A stretch of 64,000 nt of DNA from Clostridium cellulovorans 743B. Lineage in GTDB: Bacteria > Bacillota > Clostridia > Clostridiales > Clostridiaceae. The number at the start of each line of letters is the position of its first letter. Positions within the stretch are counted from its first letter, which is position 1. The stretch lies in contig NC_014393.1 of the NCBI RefSeq assembly GCF_000145275.1, forward strand, positions 5,084,001 through 5,148,000, read 5' to 3'. The notes under the pieces are model-generated. The model had not been told where the DNA came from. It ran no database searches and saw only the letters and a program-made list of their open reading frames with translations. Shown in pieces: positions 1 through 8,878 of the stretch. Made by a program: the position numbers and the translations under genes.

Positions 1-48
1 ACACTGTATCCATGATTAAATCCCTCAATTTCCAATTTATTTGCTTTA

Positions 49-597
49 TTACTCTTGAATCATCCTCTGACTCTTTAAATCTTTAATTACCTTTCCAAGT
101 TTAAATGCTGGATACTGATACAATAGAGCGATAATAAACTCTGCAAAAGCAATCCATGCTATATTCGCAATAAACACACATCCAAATACAATAGCAATAC
201 ATGATTTTACTTCACAACTTTTTTTTCGAATTTTATATTCACTAATTTTTGAATCTATGTCTGAGTTGATTTCAAACTTACCTTCCTTTGATTTTCTTAA
301 TGCATAAATAACACTCTTCCTATTGGTTGTATTTAGTATCTCTGCATTTTGCTCTTGGAGCAATTCTCTAAGCATAACATTCTTTTCCTTGTCAATTGAA
401 TCACCATCTTCTTTAAATAGAAAAGCTATCCTACATATATATTCACCAAGCTCGCATTCTTCAAATTCATAAATAAATCCATATTTTATGGAGCTAATTT
501 TCCATCCCTTAGAAAGCATACAATTAATAAAATTCTCCTCATCATCAGTGATTAAATAATATCTAAACATTATTTTCTTATTTTTAATTTGTTTCAC
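49..597 (-). CDS. DUF2812 domain membrane protein
   Basis: A 182-aa protein with the DUF2812 pattern: an N-terminal soluble part (aromatic-rich, with a KGWKI segment near residues 30-34) followed by a basic stretch and hydrophobic segments at about residues 130-165. DUF2812 proteins usually sit beside a PadR repressor, and here the PadR gene ends 26 bases upstream on the same strand, so the two probably form an operon. The family's biochemical role is unknown. It is about half the length of the DUF2812 protein at 16165-17319 and has fewer membrane segments. Start is the ATG at 597. Confidence 0.75.
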   Translation of the reverse strand: MKQIKNKKIMFRYYLITDDEENFINCMLSKGWKISSIKYGFIYEFEECELGEYICRIAFLFKEDGDSIDKEKNVMLRELLQEQNAEILNTTNRKSVIYALRKSKEGKFEINSDIDSKISEYKIRKKSCEVKSCIAIVFGCVFIANIAWIAFAEFIIALLYQYPAFKLGKVIKDLKSQRMIQE

Positions 598-623
598 TAA
601 AATTCCCCCTCTTGAATTAATCC

Positions 624-941
624 TTACTTTCCTGACAACACCATATTTCCATTTTCAAGTAATTCCATTAATCGTTCAAGTTCCTTTTTTATTACTTCTT
701 TTCCTAATTCTGTTATAATATATTCTTTTCTTCTATCTACTTCACCTTGGTCTAACTCAGCAATCCAACCTTTGTTAATCAATGTTTTTATAGCTCCGTA
801 AAGAGTTCCTGCACCCAAGACTACTCTTCCTTTACTAATTTTTTCAACATTTTTCATTATTCCATAGCCGTATGACCTCTCAAAAAGTGAAATTAGAATA
901 TAAAATACAGATTCTGTTAACGCTCCATAAGATTCATTCAT
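624..941 (-). CDS. PadR family transcriptional regulator
   Basis: A 105-aa winged-helix protein of the short PadR type: an N-terminal helix, then YGYGIMKNVEKIS, GTLYGAIKTLINKGWI and DRRKEYIITELGKE, and a C-terminal dimerisation helix. The GTLYGAI recognition-helix motif is diagnostic. Start is the ATG at 941 with AAAGGA about 10 bases upstream. It probably represses itself and the following DUF2812 gene through the inverted repeat at 961-979. It is a paralogue of the PadR at 17306-17650, which has the same DUF2812 partner. The lantibiotic operon next door ends in its own terminator, so a role in lantibiotic control is not shown. Confidence 0.9.
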   Translation of the reverse strand: MNESYGALTESVFYILISLFERSYGYGIMKNVEKISKGRVVLGAGTLYGAIKTLINKGWIAELDQGEVDRRKEYIITELGKEVIKKELERLMELLENGNMVLSGK

Positions 942-960
942 TAACTATTAATCCTTTCCT

Positions 961-979
961 TATATCACTTGATGATATA
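961..979. promoter_or_regulatory. Candidate PadR operator
   Basis: Inverted repeat TATATCA-cttga-TGATATA, 7-bp arms and 5-base spacer, 20 bases upstream of the padR start. The operator upstream of the second padR (17693-17717) has the same arm length and spacer, TATATCG-cacta-CGATATA at its core. Binding is inferred from position and symmetry. Confidence 0.55.
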
Positions 980-1052
980 TCAGTTTACGATATTATTATA
1001 AAACTCTATTTTTCTTTTGTCAATTTATTTCATTTATGTAATGTATTTAAAT

Positions 1053-1083
1053 AAAAACCCAACATTCTCATTGTTGGGTTTTT
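1053..1083 (-). terminator. Terminator of the lantibiotic operon
   Basis: Perfect 12-bp stem (AAAAACCCAACA / TGTTGGGTTTTT) with a 7-base loop, 19 bases beyond the lanT stop. It separates the lantibiotic operon from padR. Confidence 0.8.
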
Positions 1084-1101
1084 ATTCATTGATATTAAGT
1101 T

Positions 1102-3234
1102 TTAATCTGTGTTTCCAGAATAGTACAACTCATTATATACCTTACCATTCTCTATTAATTCATTATGCGTTCCCGACTCGATAATTCTTCCCTTATTCAT
1201 TACATAGATGCAATCTGCATTTATAATTGTTGATAAGCGGTGTGCAATTGTAATTCTAGTGCATCCTAAATCAGCTAGATACCTTGATATTTTTTCTTCA
1301 CTTATAGTATCTATCGAGCTTGTAGCTTCATCTAAAATTAGAATTTTAGGTTTACTGATGAGGATTCGTGCCAACAGTATCCTTTGCCTTTGTCCACCAG
1401 ATAAATTCAATCCCATTTCTGATATTATAGTATTATATTGCATTGGCATACTCATTATTTCTTCATCAATACATACCAATTTACATATTTCTCTTACTTC
1501 ATTAAGCGGTATACTTCCATTATTCATTACAATATTGTGATAAATTGATTTATTAAAAAGCATTACTTCCTGAGGTACAATGCCTATCATTTTACACAAT
1601 TCATTTTTATTATATTCTCTGATGCTGATACCATCATAATTAATATCTCCACTTTCAATATCATATAGACCACTTAAAATTTTTCCTAGTGTGCTTTTTC
1701 CTGAACCAGAAGGTCCCACAACTGCTACATTTGAACCAGCTTTAATTTTTAAGTTAATCTTCTCAATTACATATGGAGAAGTTTTAGAATATCTGAAAGT
1801 TATATCATTGACTTCAATATCTCCTTTAATATCTTTTGCTATACCATTTTCATTATAATTTTCTTCTTCAGTAGACCAAATTTCATCTACTCTTTCTAAA
1901 TATGAAGAAGCAAGAATAAACTGAGAATATGCAGTACATATATTATTTGCAATTCCAAAAAAAATTGATGATATTGTTTGAAAAGCAACTATTTCACCAA
2001 TAGACAGTAATCCATAAAAATATAAAACCATGCTACTGCATACTATGAATGCTGGTCCAAACAAATTAATACTACTATTGAATGCACCAATTATATTTTG
2101 AATATTAATTCTCCTTGAAAATTTTCTTATTACTTTTTCATATACTATTTTCCAATCATTTAATACCTGTTTTTCTAACCCCATCATTTTTATAGACATT
2201 ATTGATCCTAAAGCTTCTGTTTGTAACGATTGTGCAGTAGCTCTTTGCACTAATTCTTCATCAACAACTCCACTTAACTTAGGCTGCATTAAAAATAAAA
2301 AAACTACGTTTAGTATCCATAAAACTAAAGCAAAAATTCCTAATAACCATGACTTCTGAAACATATATATACTTACTATTATCACTGCACCAACATCTAT
2401 TACTCCATTAACAATATATGTAGCTAATAGTTCTCTTACAGAAGAAACACAGATTAAACTATACAATAATTCCCCAGTATTTCTAACTTCAAAATACTTA
2501 TATGGAAGTCGTAATAATTTATTATACGTTCCAATCTCCATCTTATTAGCTATATTAATATTTAAAGTTAATAACTTAAATCCTCTCAAAAGGCTAATAA
2601 TTGCATAGCCAATAAGTAAACAACCTAAAATTAATGAGAAAATATAGACTGTATCAAGGTTAGATAAAACTATTACTTTATCTATCAAATTTTGTTCAAA
2701 CATGGGTACACCCAAGTATATAGCATATGCTAGGATCATATATAATACTGCTACAAGGAGTAAACGCTTGTTTTCTTTTAACAACTTAATAACTACATGC
2801 CATGGGTTTTCTTTCTTTGAAACTTTTTCAACTTTATCTGTAGGTAACACTTGTAGAATTATTCCACTAAAATCTTTATCAAACTCCTGAATTGACATAA
2901 CTTTTCTTCCAATACTTGGATTGCAGACAATAACCTTTTGATTTTTTATTGATTCAACAACAACAAAATGATTTTCACCAAAAAAAGCAATGCATGGCAA
3001 CGTAATCTCAGATAGCTTAAGAACATTATTTGTCTTGAAGGGTTTGCATGAAAAGCCTTTACTTGTTAAGTACTCATAAATCTGAATCATTGACATTCCA
3101 TCTCGGCCAACATCTAATTCTTTTCTAACCTGCCCTAATGAAGTATTAACATTATAATAATTTTGAATCATTACACAACAACATACCCCACATTCTGTTT
3201 GAGATATTTGCTTTACTATATCGACCTTTTTCAT
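1102..3234 (-). CDS. lanT: C39-peptidase ABC transporter of the beta module (LanT)
   Basis: Bifunctional exporter of about 710 aa that should remove the double-glycine leader and export the modified beta peptide. N-terminal C39 peptidase with catalytic Cys in QTECGVCC and His in ENHFVVVE; a six-helix membrane domain; and an ATPase domain with Walker A GPSGSGKS, signature LSGGQRQR, Walker B ILILDEATSSID and an H-loop IAHRLSTI. The third triad position, normally Asp in a DP motif, reads CNPSIG, so Asn replaces Asp. Start chosen at ATG 3234 because it has AGGAAGG upstream and aligns with the paralogue at 8860; an in-frame ATG at 3300 overlapping the lanM stop (TAATG) is the alternative. Sequence is closely parallel to the alpha-module LanT, suggesting duplication. 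Confidence 0.93.
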   Translation of the reverse strand: MKKVDIVKQISQTECGVCCCVMIQNYYNVNTSLGQVRKELDVGRDGMSMIQIYEYLTSKGFSCKPFKTNNVLKLSEITLPCIAFFGENHFVVVESIKNQKVIVCNPSIGRKVMSIQEFDKDFSGIILQVLPTDKVEKVSKKENPWHVVIKLLKENKRLLLVAVLYMILAYAIYLGVPMFEQNLIDKVIVLSNLDTVYIFSLILGCLLIGYAIISLLRGFKLLTLNINIANKMEIGTYNKLLRLPYKYFEVRNTGELLYSLICVSSVRELLATYIVNGVIDVGAVIIVSIYMFQKSWLLGIFALVLWILNVVFLFLMQPKLSGVVDEELVQRATAQSLQTEALGSIMSIKMMGLEKQVLNDWKIVYEKVIRKFSRRINIQNIIGAFNSSINLFGPAFIVCSSMVLYFYGLLSIGEIVAFQTISSIFFGIANNICTAYSQFILASSYLERVDEIWSTEEENYNENGIAKDIKGDIEVNDITFRYSKTSPYVIEKINLKIKAGSNVAVVGPSGSGKSTLGKILSGLYDIESGDINYDGISIREYNKNELCKMIGIVPQEVMLFNKSIYHNIVMNNGSIPLNEVREICKLVCIDEEIMSMPMQYNTIISEMGLNLSGGQRQRILLARILISKPKILILDEATSSIDTISEEKISRYLADLGCTRITIAHRLSTIINADCIYVMNKGRIIESGTHNELIENGKVYNELYYSGNTD

Positions 3235-3299
3235 AACATACTTTTCCTTCCTAAAAGATAGCGAAAATATTTCAGTTATATCTATTCCAAACAACTTCA

Positions 3300-6146
3300 T
3301 TACACTTCTAATGCTAAAATATTTACAGAGTTTGTAGCTTCGTGCCTTAATAACTCATACCCAATACCCGATAAACCAATCATAAATGAATAATCTTCTA
3401 TGAGCTCCTTATCACCCCATATAACTTTGCCATTTACAACATCATTTAATAATATATCCAACATTTCCTTATATTTCTTTTTTAACTTATTGTCATTCTT
3501 ATAAAAATCACTAAACATCTTTATTGCTGATAAGTTTCCTGTAAGCCCATGGCATAAAGAATGATTATACTTACTATTAATTAAATTATAATTAATATAT
3601 ATATATCTGCATTTTTCAATATCCTTTAATAAAATATCATTATGAGCTATTTCATACATCTTTAATCTTGCGATACCTATCCCAAAAGCACCATAACACC
3701 AATAGAAGCTTTCTGAACTACCATTTCTTTTATCTTTCCAGTTGTTTTTTTCTGAATCATAATACATATTTTCCTCTTCAATGCATTTCATAGCGCAATT
3801 AATATAATCCTCATTATTAACTATATGCCCTATACTATATAAAGCCCAAGCAACTCCTGCATATCCATGTGCTAATCCTGTTAACATATTAAAATTAGCT
3901 TTCAACACTAATTTATATAATTTATCAGCTAAGCCATTTGCAATTAATAGATACTGTTCATTATTTTCTGTTTTATAAAGTTCTGATAGAAATATGATAA
4001 CACCTGATAACCCTGTTGATAAATCTAGCTCATCCCACATATGTAAATTTTCTTCTATTTCCTTTAGAACTTCTAAGACATCTTCTAAATACTGTTTCTT
4101 TCCTAAAACCCTATAACATTGATAGTATATATATGCTAATGAAGTTAACCCTGAAAATAATCCTATCCCCTCCTCTAAGGATTTTTTTGAATGTAACCCT
4201 ATATGTCCATTAATTAATCCTTCGACTATATGTTTATACTTCAAATCACAAGTAGCTTTGTATAGCGATAGATAGTACAGAATTACTCCACCCGAACCAT
4301 ACAAACTAGAATCCATGCTACAGTATTTTCTCTTTTCTTTTACTACCGTATCAATCATAAAAAAGCAACTTTGTTTTCTATAATCCCAAATTAGTTTTTC
4401 TTCAATTACATCTCCTATCTGTTTAGCAATATGATTAATTGTAATATTCTTTAAATTTTGTGATTTACTGAATAAATTATATTTATAAATCATCTCAGAT
4501 GTGTTAGGTTGGGTTGATAGTGCAAGGTTAATATAATATATTTGCACCTTTAAATCCTTTTCCGAAAACTTCCTAGCCTTTCCGCTTATAGCATCCATAA
4601 CAGAATAATTTATGTAATTATCAACTTTTCCTTTGACTGAATAAATGTTAGTTGTATTTAAATCGGAATAAAAATATGGTATATCAAACTCATATAAACT
4701 ATCTATTTCAATTTGTGCTTTTTTCTTTTCTTTTACCTCTTCCAAATTATCTAACTTTGCAAAGAGACCTCTAAAAGATTCTTCATTTGTTAGATAAGTT
4801 GGATAAGTAGAAGCTTCTAAAAATTTACTATAAACTGCTGTTGGTCTTAAAACCTGTCGTATTATAACTTCACTCTCTTTTAATATATCTACAACTTTAT
4901 TTGGAGTTTTTATAAATATTTTATAACAATCAGAAAATCCTTCTATAATATTCTTGTAATAATCTCTAGCACGAGTAGCCTCACCATTAAGTTTTACTAT
5001 GTTATCACATCCACCAGTTATAAACTTAGATTCCTTAACAAATTGTAAATTATCAGTTCCTTGATTTTTTATATCAAAAGCTTCCCATTTTGATGTTTCA
5101 ATGTTATCATCTCCAGAGATTCCTCCAATGTCATAATCAAATATAGACACTGCTGAATTAGTAGGTAAAAGCATTGTTCCGAAGACTGATTGGCTATTCT
5201 CATAAAAAAAGTGCTCTAGCATTGTAGCTTTATCATTTATTAAAGGTGCCTGACAATTTGATAGTGTCTCCATATCAATTAGATATGGATTGTTACCAGA
5301 AGCTATAATATTTTCCTTGTGAATATCCTCGCATCCCAAAGAATACAATACCGCCAAATATGCTCCAATCTTGTAGTAATATTCCTCCACCTCTTGAATC
5401 TTCGTACATCCAATTGCTTTGATATAATCCTGCCATGCATAATTATCCCTAGTAATATTCTTAATAGTCTTTAACTTATACTTTATGCACTGTTCTTTAT
5501 TTATGGATTCTAGTATTTCATTAAATATTTTTTCTGATGAAAAATCATGAGGCTTATATAATATTTTGTTTTCTGAAAGTTCTAATAAGATAACCTTCTT
5601 ACCTCCATTATGTGAGTCCCCCGATGTAACAATTATTTGCTTAATTTTACTTTGAGCTGAAATTTCAAAAGTTTCACACATCGGTTCAAAATCTTGTATA
5701 TAATTACTTAAACATTCATTAATTAGTCTAATTTGATTTTTACACTTTTCCAATAAAATTCTATTTAAAACCGGATACTTGCTTATTAGGTAATCAATGT
5801 ATTCTTCTTTTGTTAAAAGTTCCGAATAATACAAGTATCTTTCTTGGCTATTTGCACCAACTAGCTTATTTTCATCTTTCATAATATTCATTTCAACAAT
5901 TAACACTCTTATGCTTATATAAAATATATCCTTGAAAAATATATCTAATTGTTGTTGAATTATGCTATTAAATTGATCAAATAAATCACCATATTTTCTG
6001 ATTATTGCATTGTCAAATTCGTAATAAAAAATATATAAATAATATCTAGAAAACTCTCCAAAATATTCTTTAGTCCTATGAACAATTTTATTTATTTCCT
6101 TAATTTCAAAAGATTTTTTAATGTAGTTTCCAAACAACTTTTCCAT
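3300..6146 (-). CDS. lanM: Class II lanthipeptide synthetase of the beta module (LanM)
   Basis: A 948-aa bifunctional enzyme that dehydrates Ser/Thr and closes thioether rings in the precursor just upstream. The dehydratase half has GDSHNGGK at 176-183, an ILYKP lysine, DIHKEN at 274-279 and DMETL at 291. The C-terminal LanC-like half has the zinc ligands Cys817 (WCYG) and Cys865-His866 (CHG). Length is normal for the family and all key residues are present, so it should be active. Start ATG 6146 follows GGTGAG. The order precursor, lanM, lanT on one strand, with lanM ending at or close to lanT, indicates an operon. Assigned to the beta peptide by adjacency. Confidence 0.95.
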   Translation of the reverse strand: MEKLFGNYIKKSFEIKEINKIVHRTKEYFGEFSRYYLYIFYYEFDNAIIRKYGDLFDQFNSIIQQQLDIFFKDIFYISIRVLIVEMNIMKDENKLVGANSQERYLYYSELLTKEEYIDYLISKYPVLNRILLEKCKNQIRLINECLSNYIQDFEPMCETFEISAQSKIKQIIVTSGDSHNGGKKVILLELSENKILYKPHDFSSEKIFNEILESINKEQCIKYKLKTIKNITRDNYAWQDYIKAIGCTKIQEVEEYYYKIGAYLAVLYSLGCEDIHKENIIASGNNPYLIDMETLSNCQAPLINDKATMLEHFFYENSQSVFGTMLLPTNSAVSIFDYDIGGISGDDNIETSKWEAFDIKNQGTDNLQFVKESKFITGGCDNIVKLNGEATRARDYYKNIIEGFSDCYKIFIKTPNKVVDILKESEVIIRQVLRPTAVYSKFLEASTYPTYLTNEESFRGLFAKLDNLEEVKEKKKAQIEIDSLYEFDIPYFYSDLNTTNIYSVKGKVDNYINYSVMDAISGKARKFSEKDLKVQIYYINLALSTQPNTSEMIYKYNLFSKSQNLKNITINHIAKQIGDVIEEKLIWDYRKQSCFFMIDTVVKEKRKYCSMDSSLYGSGGVILYYLSLYKATCDLKYKHIVEGLINGHIGLHSKKSLEEGIGLFSGLTSLAYIYYQCYRVLGKKQYLEDVLEVLKEIEENLHMWDELDLSTGLSGVIIFLSELYKTENNEQYLLIANGLADKLYKLVLKANFNMLTGLAHGYAGVAWALYSIGHIVNNEDYINCAMKCIEEENMYYDSEKNNWKDKRNGSSESFYWCYGAFGIGIARLKMYEIAHNDILLKDIEKCRYIYINYNLINSKYNHSLCHGLTGNLSAIKMFSDFYKNDNKLKKKYKEMLDILLNDVVNGKVIWGDKELIEDYSFMIGLSGIGYELLRHEATNSVNILALEV

Positions 6147-6199
6147 TTATCTCACCATCTATATAATTATTTTATTAATTATTTCTATATATGACTGAA

Positions 6200-6232
6200 G
6201 AACTTACTATTATAATATATAATAGTAAGTTC
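6200..6232 (-). terminator. Hairpin between beta precursor and lanM
   Basis: Perfect 13-bp inverted repeat (GAACTTACTATTA / TAATAGTAAGTTC) with a 7-base AT loop in the gap after the beta precursor gene. There is no clean U-run, so it is more likely a partial terminator or an mRNA-stabilising hairpin that raises precursor transcript over synthetase transcript. The alpha module has an equivalent at 11946-11974. Confidence 0.6.
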
Positions 6233-6288
6233 CTTAGTTTTGATTTTCCTTGTAACAAGTATGTAATAAGTTAATCCCTATTTACAGA

Positions 6289-6471
6289 TTAGTTATTCCA
6301 TGGACAATCTTTTGAGCATGCTGAAGTTGGGCAGATACCAGCTGAAAGTGTAATTCCAATAATAGCAATTGCACAAGGTACAGTAGTAGCACCACCAACA
6401 GTTTTGTTTGAAACTAATTCATCTAGTTCCATTTCAGAAATAAATCCTGCTTTGCTTTCATAATTTTGCAT
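6289..6471 (-). CDS. lanA: Two-component lantibiotic beta precursor
   Basis: A 60-aa precursor. The leader (about residues 1-27) contains EMELDELVS and ends in VGG; the expected core starts at Ala28. The core begins ATTVPCAIAI and carries CPTSACSKDC at 47-56, the CPTxxCxxxC arrangement of haloduracin beta, lichenicidin beta and lacticin 3147 A2. Four Cys are present (33, 47, 52, 56) with enough Thr/Ser for ring partners. Unlike those peptides, which end at or next to the last Cys, this one continues with PWNN. AAGGAGGG lies 9 bases before the ATG at 6471. Modified by the LanM at 3300-6146 and exported by the LanT at 1102-3234 (inferred from order). Confidence 0.92.
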   Translation of the reverse strand: MQNYESKAGFISEMELDELVSNKTVGGATTVPCAIAIIGITLSAGICPTSACSKDCPWNN

Positions 6472-6697
6472 AATTGATTTCCCTCCTTAAAAATATTTAT
6501 ATAAAGGATTATTAATCCGTTATACCAACCCTAAATCAGTTTTTTAATTTTTTATAATGTCTATTTTTAAAAAATATTCTAACTAAGAATTAAGCACTTT
6601 TCATTGTGCTAGAATAAGGTTAAAAACACCTTATATTCTATAGTTGAAATTTATTTCAACTTATTGTAGTTTAATTGTATAATTGTAAATTTACTCA

Positions 6698-8860
6698 TTA
6701 TACAACATTCAAATTATCTATATCTCTACCGATATAATATAATTTTTTATATTCACCATTCTTACTTATCAACTCTTCATGCTTACCATATTCTGCAATT
6801 TGTCCATTTTTCATTATGAATATAACATCTGCATCAACTATAGTAGACAACCTATGCGCAATAATAATTCTTGTGCATCCAATACCAGATAAATAATTTG
6901 ATATTTTTCTCTCATTAATATTATCTAAGCTACTAGTTGCTTCATCTAACACCAAAATCTTTGGATTCGAGAGCATTGATCTTGCTAATAAAATTCTCTG
7001 TCTCTGTCCTCCTGATAAATTCATACCCATTTCAGATATTATTGTATGGTATCCCATGGGCATTGCTTTGATTTCATCATGTATGCATGCAATCTTTGTA
7101 ATTTCTTCTACCTGTTCTAATGTTATATTGAAATTTCCCATTACTATATTTTCATATATACTTTTATTAAATAACATAGCATCCTGAGGTACGATTCCCA
7201 TTTGCCTACAGATAGCTTTCCTATCATATTTTTCAATAGGAATTCCATCAAATCTTATTGTCCCTTTTGTAGGCTTGTACAACCCAACTAAAATTTTACT
7301 TAGTGAACTTTTTCCTGATCCAGAAGCCCCCACAATTGCAACTTTAGTTCCTCTTTTAATATTCATTGAAATATTTTCAAGTACATTTTTTGAGTTTTTT
7401 GAATATGAAAAACATACATCCTCTAACTCTATATCACCATTTATTTCTCTAACAATTGCATTTTCATCCTCTAATTCAGCTTCCCTGTTCCAAATATCTG
7501 CTATCCTATCTAAATATTGTGATGCAGAAATAAATTGAGGGTATACATTTACTATTGACATTCCCAAATTAAAAAATGTTGAAGAAATAGCTTGAAACGC
7601 AATTACTTCGCCTATGGTAATGTTTCCCTTATAATACTCATTAATTCCTAAACACAATATTAAAATCGGTGAAAAGTTTTGAAGTACAGCCATAATAGCA
7701 CTATATGCATTTGAAATTAGCATCCTCTTTTGAAACATTTCAACAACACTCTCATAAATGTTGCTCCAATTCTTATAGATCAAATCTTCCATAGCTGAAA
7801 TCTTTATTGAAATAATTGAATATAATGATTCTATTTGAGCTGTTTGAGATTTGGACTGTTCAACAATCTCTCCATTAATAGCTTGTGTAAGTTTAGGTTG
7901 AATAACTAAAATCACTATAATATTTATCATGAACAAGGCAAAAGCACAAATTGTAAGCAACACTGACTTCTGTTGCATATAAAAAATTATTGCAATAACA
8001 GATCCAATATCAATTACGCCTCCAACAATCTGAGTAGACAACATCTGTTTAATACTGGTGGTACCTTGAATACGATATAACAAGTCACCAGTTGATCTAG
8101 TTTCAAAAAACTTATATGGAAGTTGTAAGAGATGTCTATACGTATTTGCTTCAAGTTTTCTTCCTAAAAACACATTTAAGGCTATTATTTTTATTCCTTT
8201 AAATAAGTAACTCACGAAAAATGCAATTATACATGCTCCTAGCATCAAAAGAAAAATATTCAAGAATGATGAATTAGTTTCCGTCCCTGTCCTATCAATT
8301 ATTTTTTGTACAATATTAGGAATTTCCAACGTTATTCCATAAGTTATTCCAAGCAATATCAAAATCTCAAGAATTAATATTTTATTTTCTTTAAGATACT
8401 GTAAAATAGTTATCCACGGATTGTAATTTCTATTTTTCGTAGGTTTAAATGCTTCCGTAACATCACTTACTAAAATGGTTTTTGAAAATTTTTTAGAAAA
8501 TTCTTCTCTATTAAGAACTACTTTCCCATCTGCTGGATCTGCTATATAAAACATATTATTTTTTATTTTTTCTACAATAACGAAATGCTTTTGATTCCAA
8601 TAACATATAAATGGTTTATCTATATGAACTAACTTATCAATCTCATTGACTTCATATACTTTGGCAGAAACACCTTTTTCATTTAAGAAATGCTTAATCT
8701 GAAACATAGATATCCCATCTCTGCCGACATCCATATAATCTTGTAACTCTCTTATTGATTCCTTACTTCCGTAATATCTCAATATCATGGCACAACAACA
8801 TAAGCCACATTCTGTTTCTGTTAATTGTTTAATTATTCGTATACCGCTTCTCTTGATCAT
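6698..8860 (-). CDS. lanT: C39-peptidase ABC transporter of the alpha module (LanT)
   Basis: A 720-aa leader-cleaving exporter. C39 domain with catalytic Cys in TETECGLCC, His in QKHFVIVEK and Asp in YIADPADG, so the triad is complete. A six-helix membrane domain spans about residues 160-440. ATPase domain with Walker A GASGSGKSS, signature LSGGQRQR, Walker B ILVLDEATSSLD and IAHRLSTI. ATG 8860 is preceded by AGGAGG, and the upstream lanM stops 18 bases away, so the two are co-transcribed. Most double-LanM two-component systems have a single LanT; here each precursor has its own. Confidence 0.95.
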   Translation of the reverse strand: MIKRSGIRIIKQLTETECGLCCCAMILRYYGSKESIRELQDYMDVGRDGISMFQIKHFLNEKGVSAKVYEVNEIDKLVHIDKPFICYWNQKHFVIVEKIKNNMFYIADPADGKVVLNREEFSKKFSKTILVSDVTEAFKPTKNRNYNPWITILQYLKENKILILEILILLGITYGITLEIPNIVQKIIDRTGTETNSSFLNIFLLMLGACIIAFFVSYLFKGIKIIALNVFLGRKLEANTYRHLLQLPYKFFETRSTGDLLYRIQGTTSIKQMLSTQIVGGVIDIGSVIAIIFYMQQKSVLLTICAFALFMINIIVILVIQPKLTQAINGEIVEQSKSQTAQIESLYSIISIKISAMEDLIYKNWSNIYESVVEMFQKRMLISNAYSAIMAVLQNFSPILILCLGINEYYKGNITIGEVIAFQAISSTFFNLGMSIVNVYPQFISASQYLDRIADIWNREAELEDENAIVREINGDIELEDVCFSYSKNSKNVLENISMNIKRGTKVAIVGASGSGKSSLSKILVGLYKPTKGTIRFDGIPIEKYDRKAICRQMGIVPQDAMLFNKSIYENIVMGNFNITLEQVEEITKIACIHDEIKAMPMGYHTIISEMGMNLSGGQRQRILLARSMLSNPKILVLDEATSSLDNINERKISNYLSGIGCTRIIIAHRLSTIVDADVIFIMKNGQIAEYGKHEELISKNGEYKKLYYIGRDIDNLNVV

Positions 8861-8878
8861 CGTATCCTCCTATAGCCT

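Noticed and set aside
872..1054. 60-aa plus-strand ORF over the padR start
   Set aside because: Overlaps padR, its operator and the terminator; no ribosome site.
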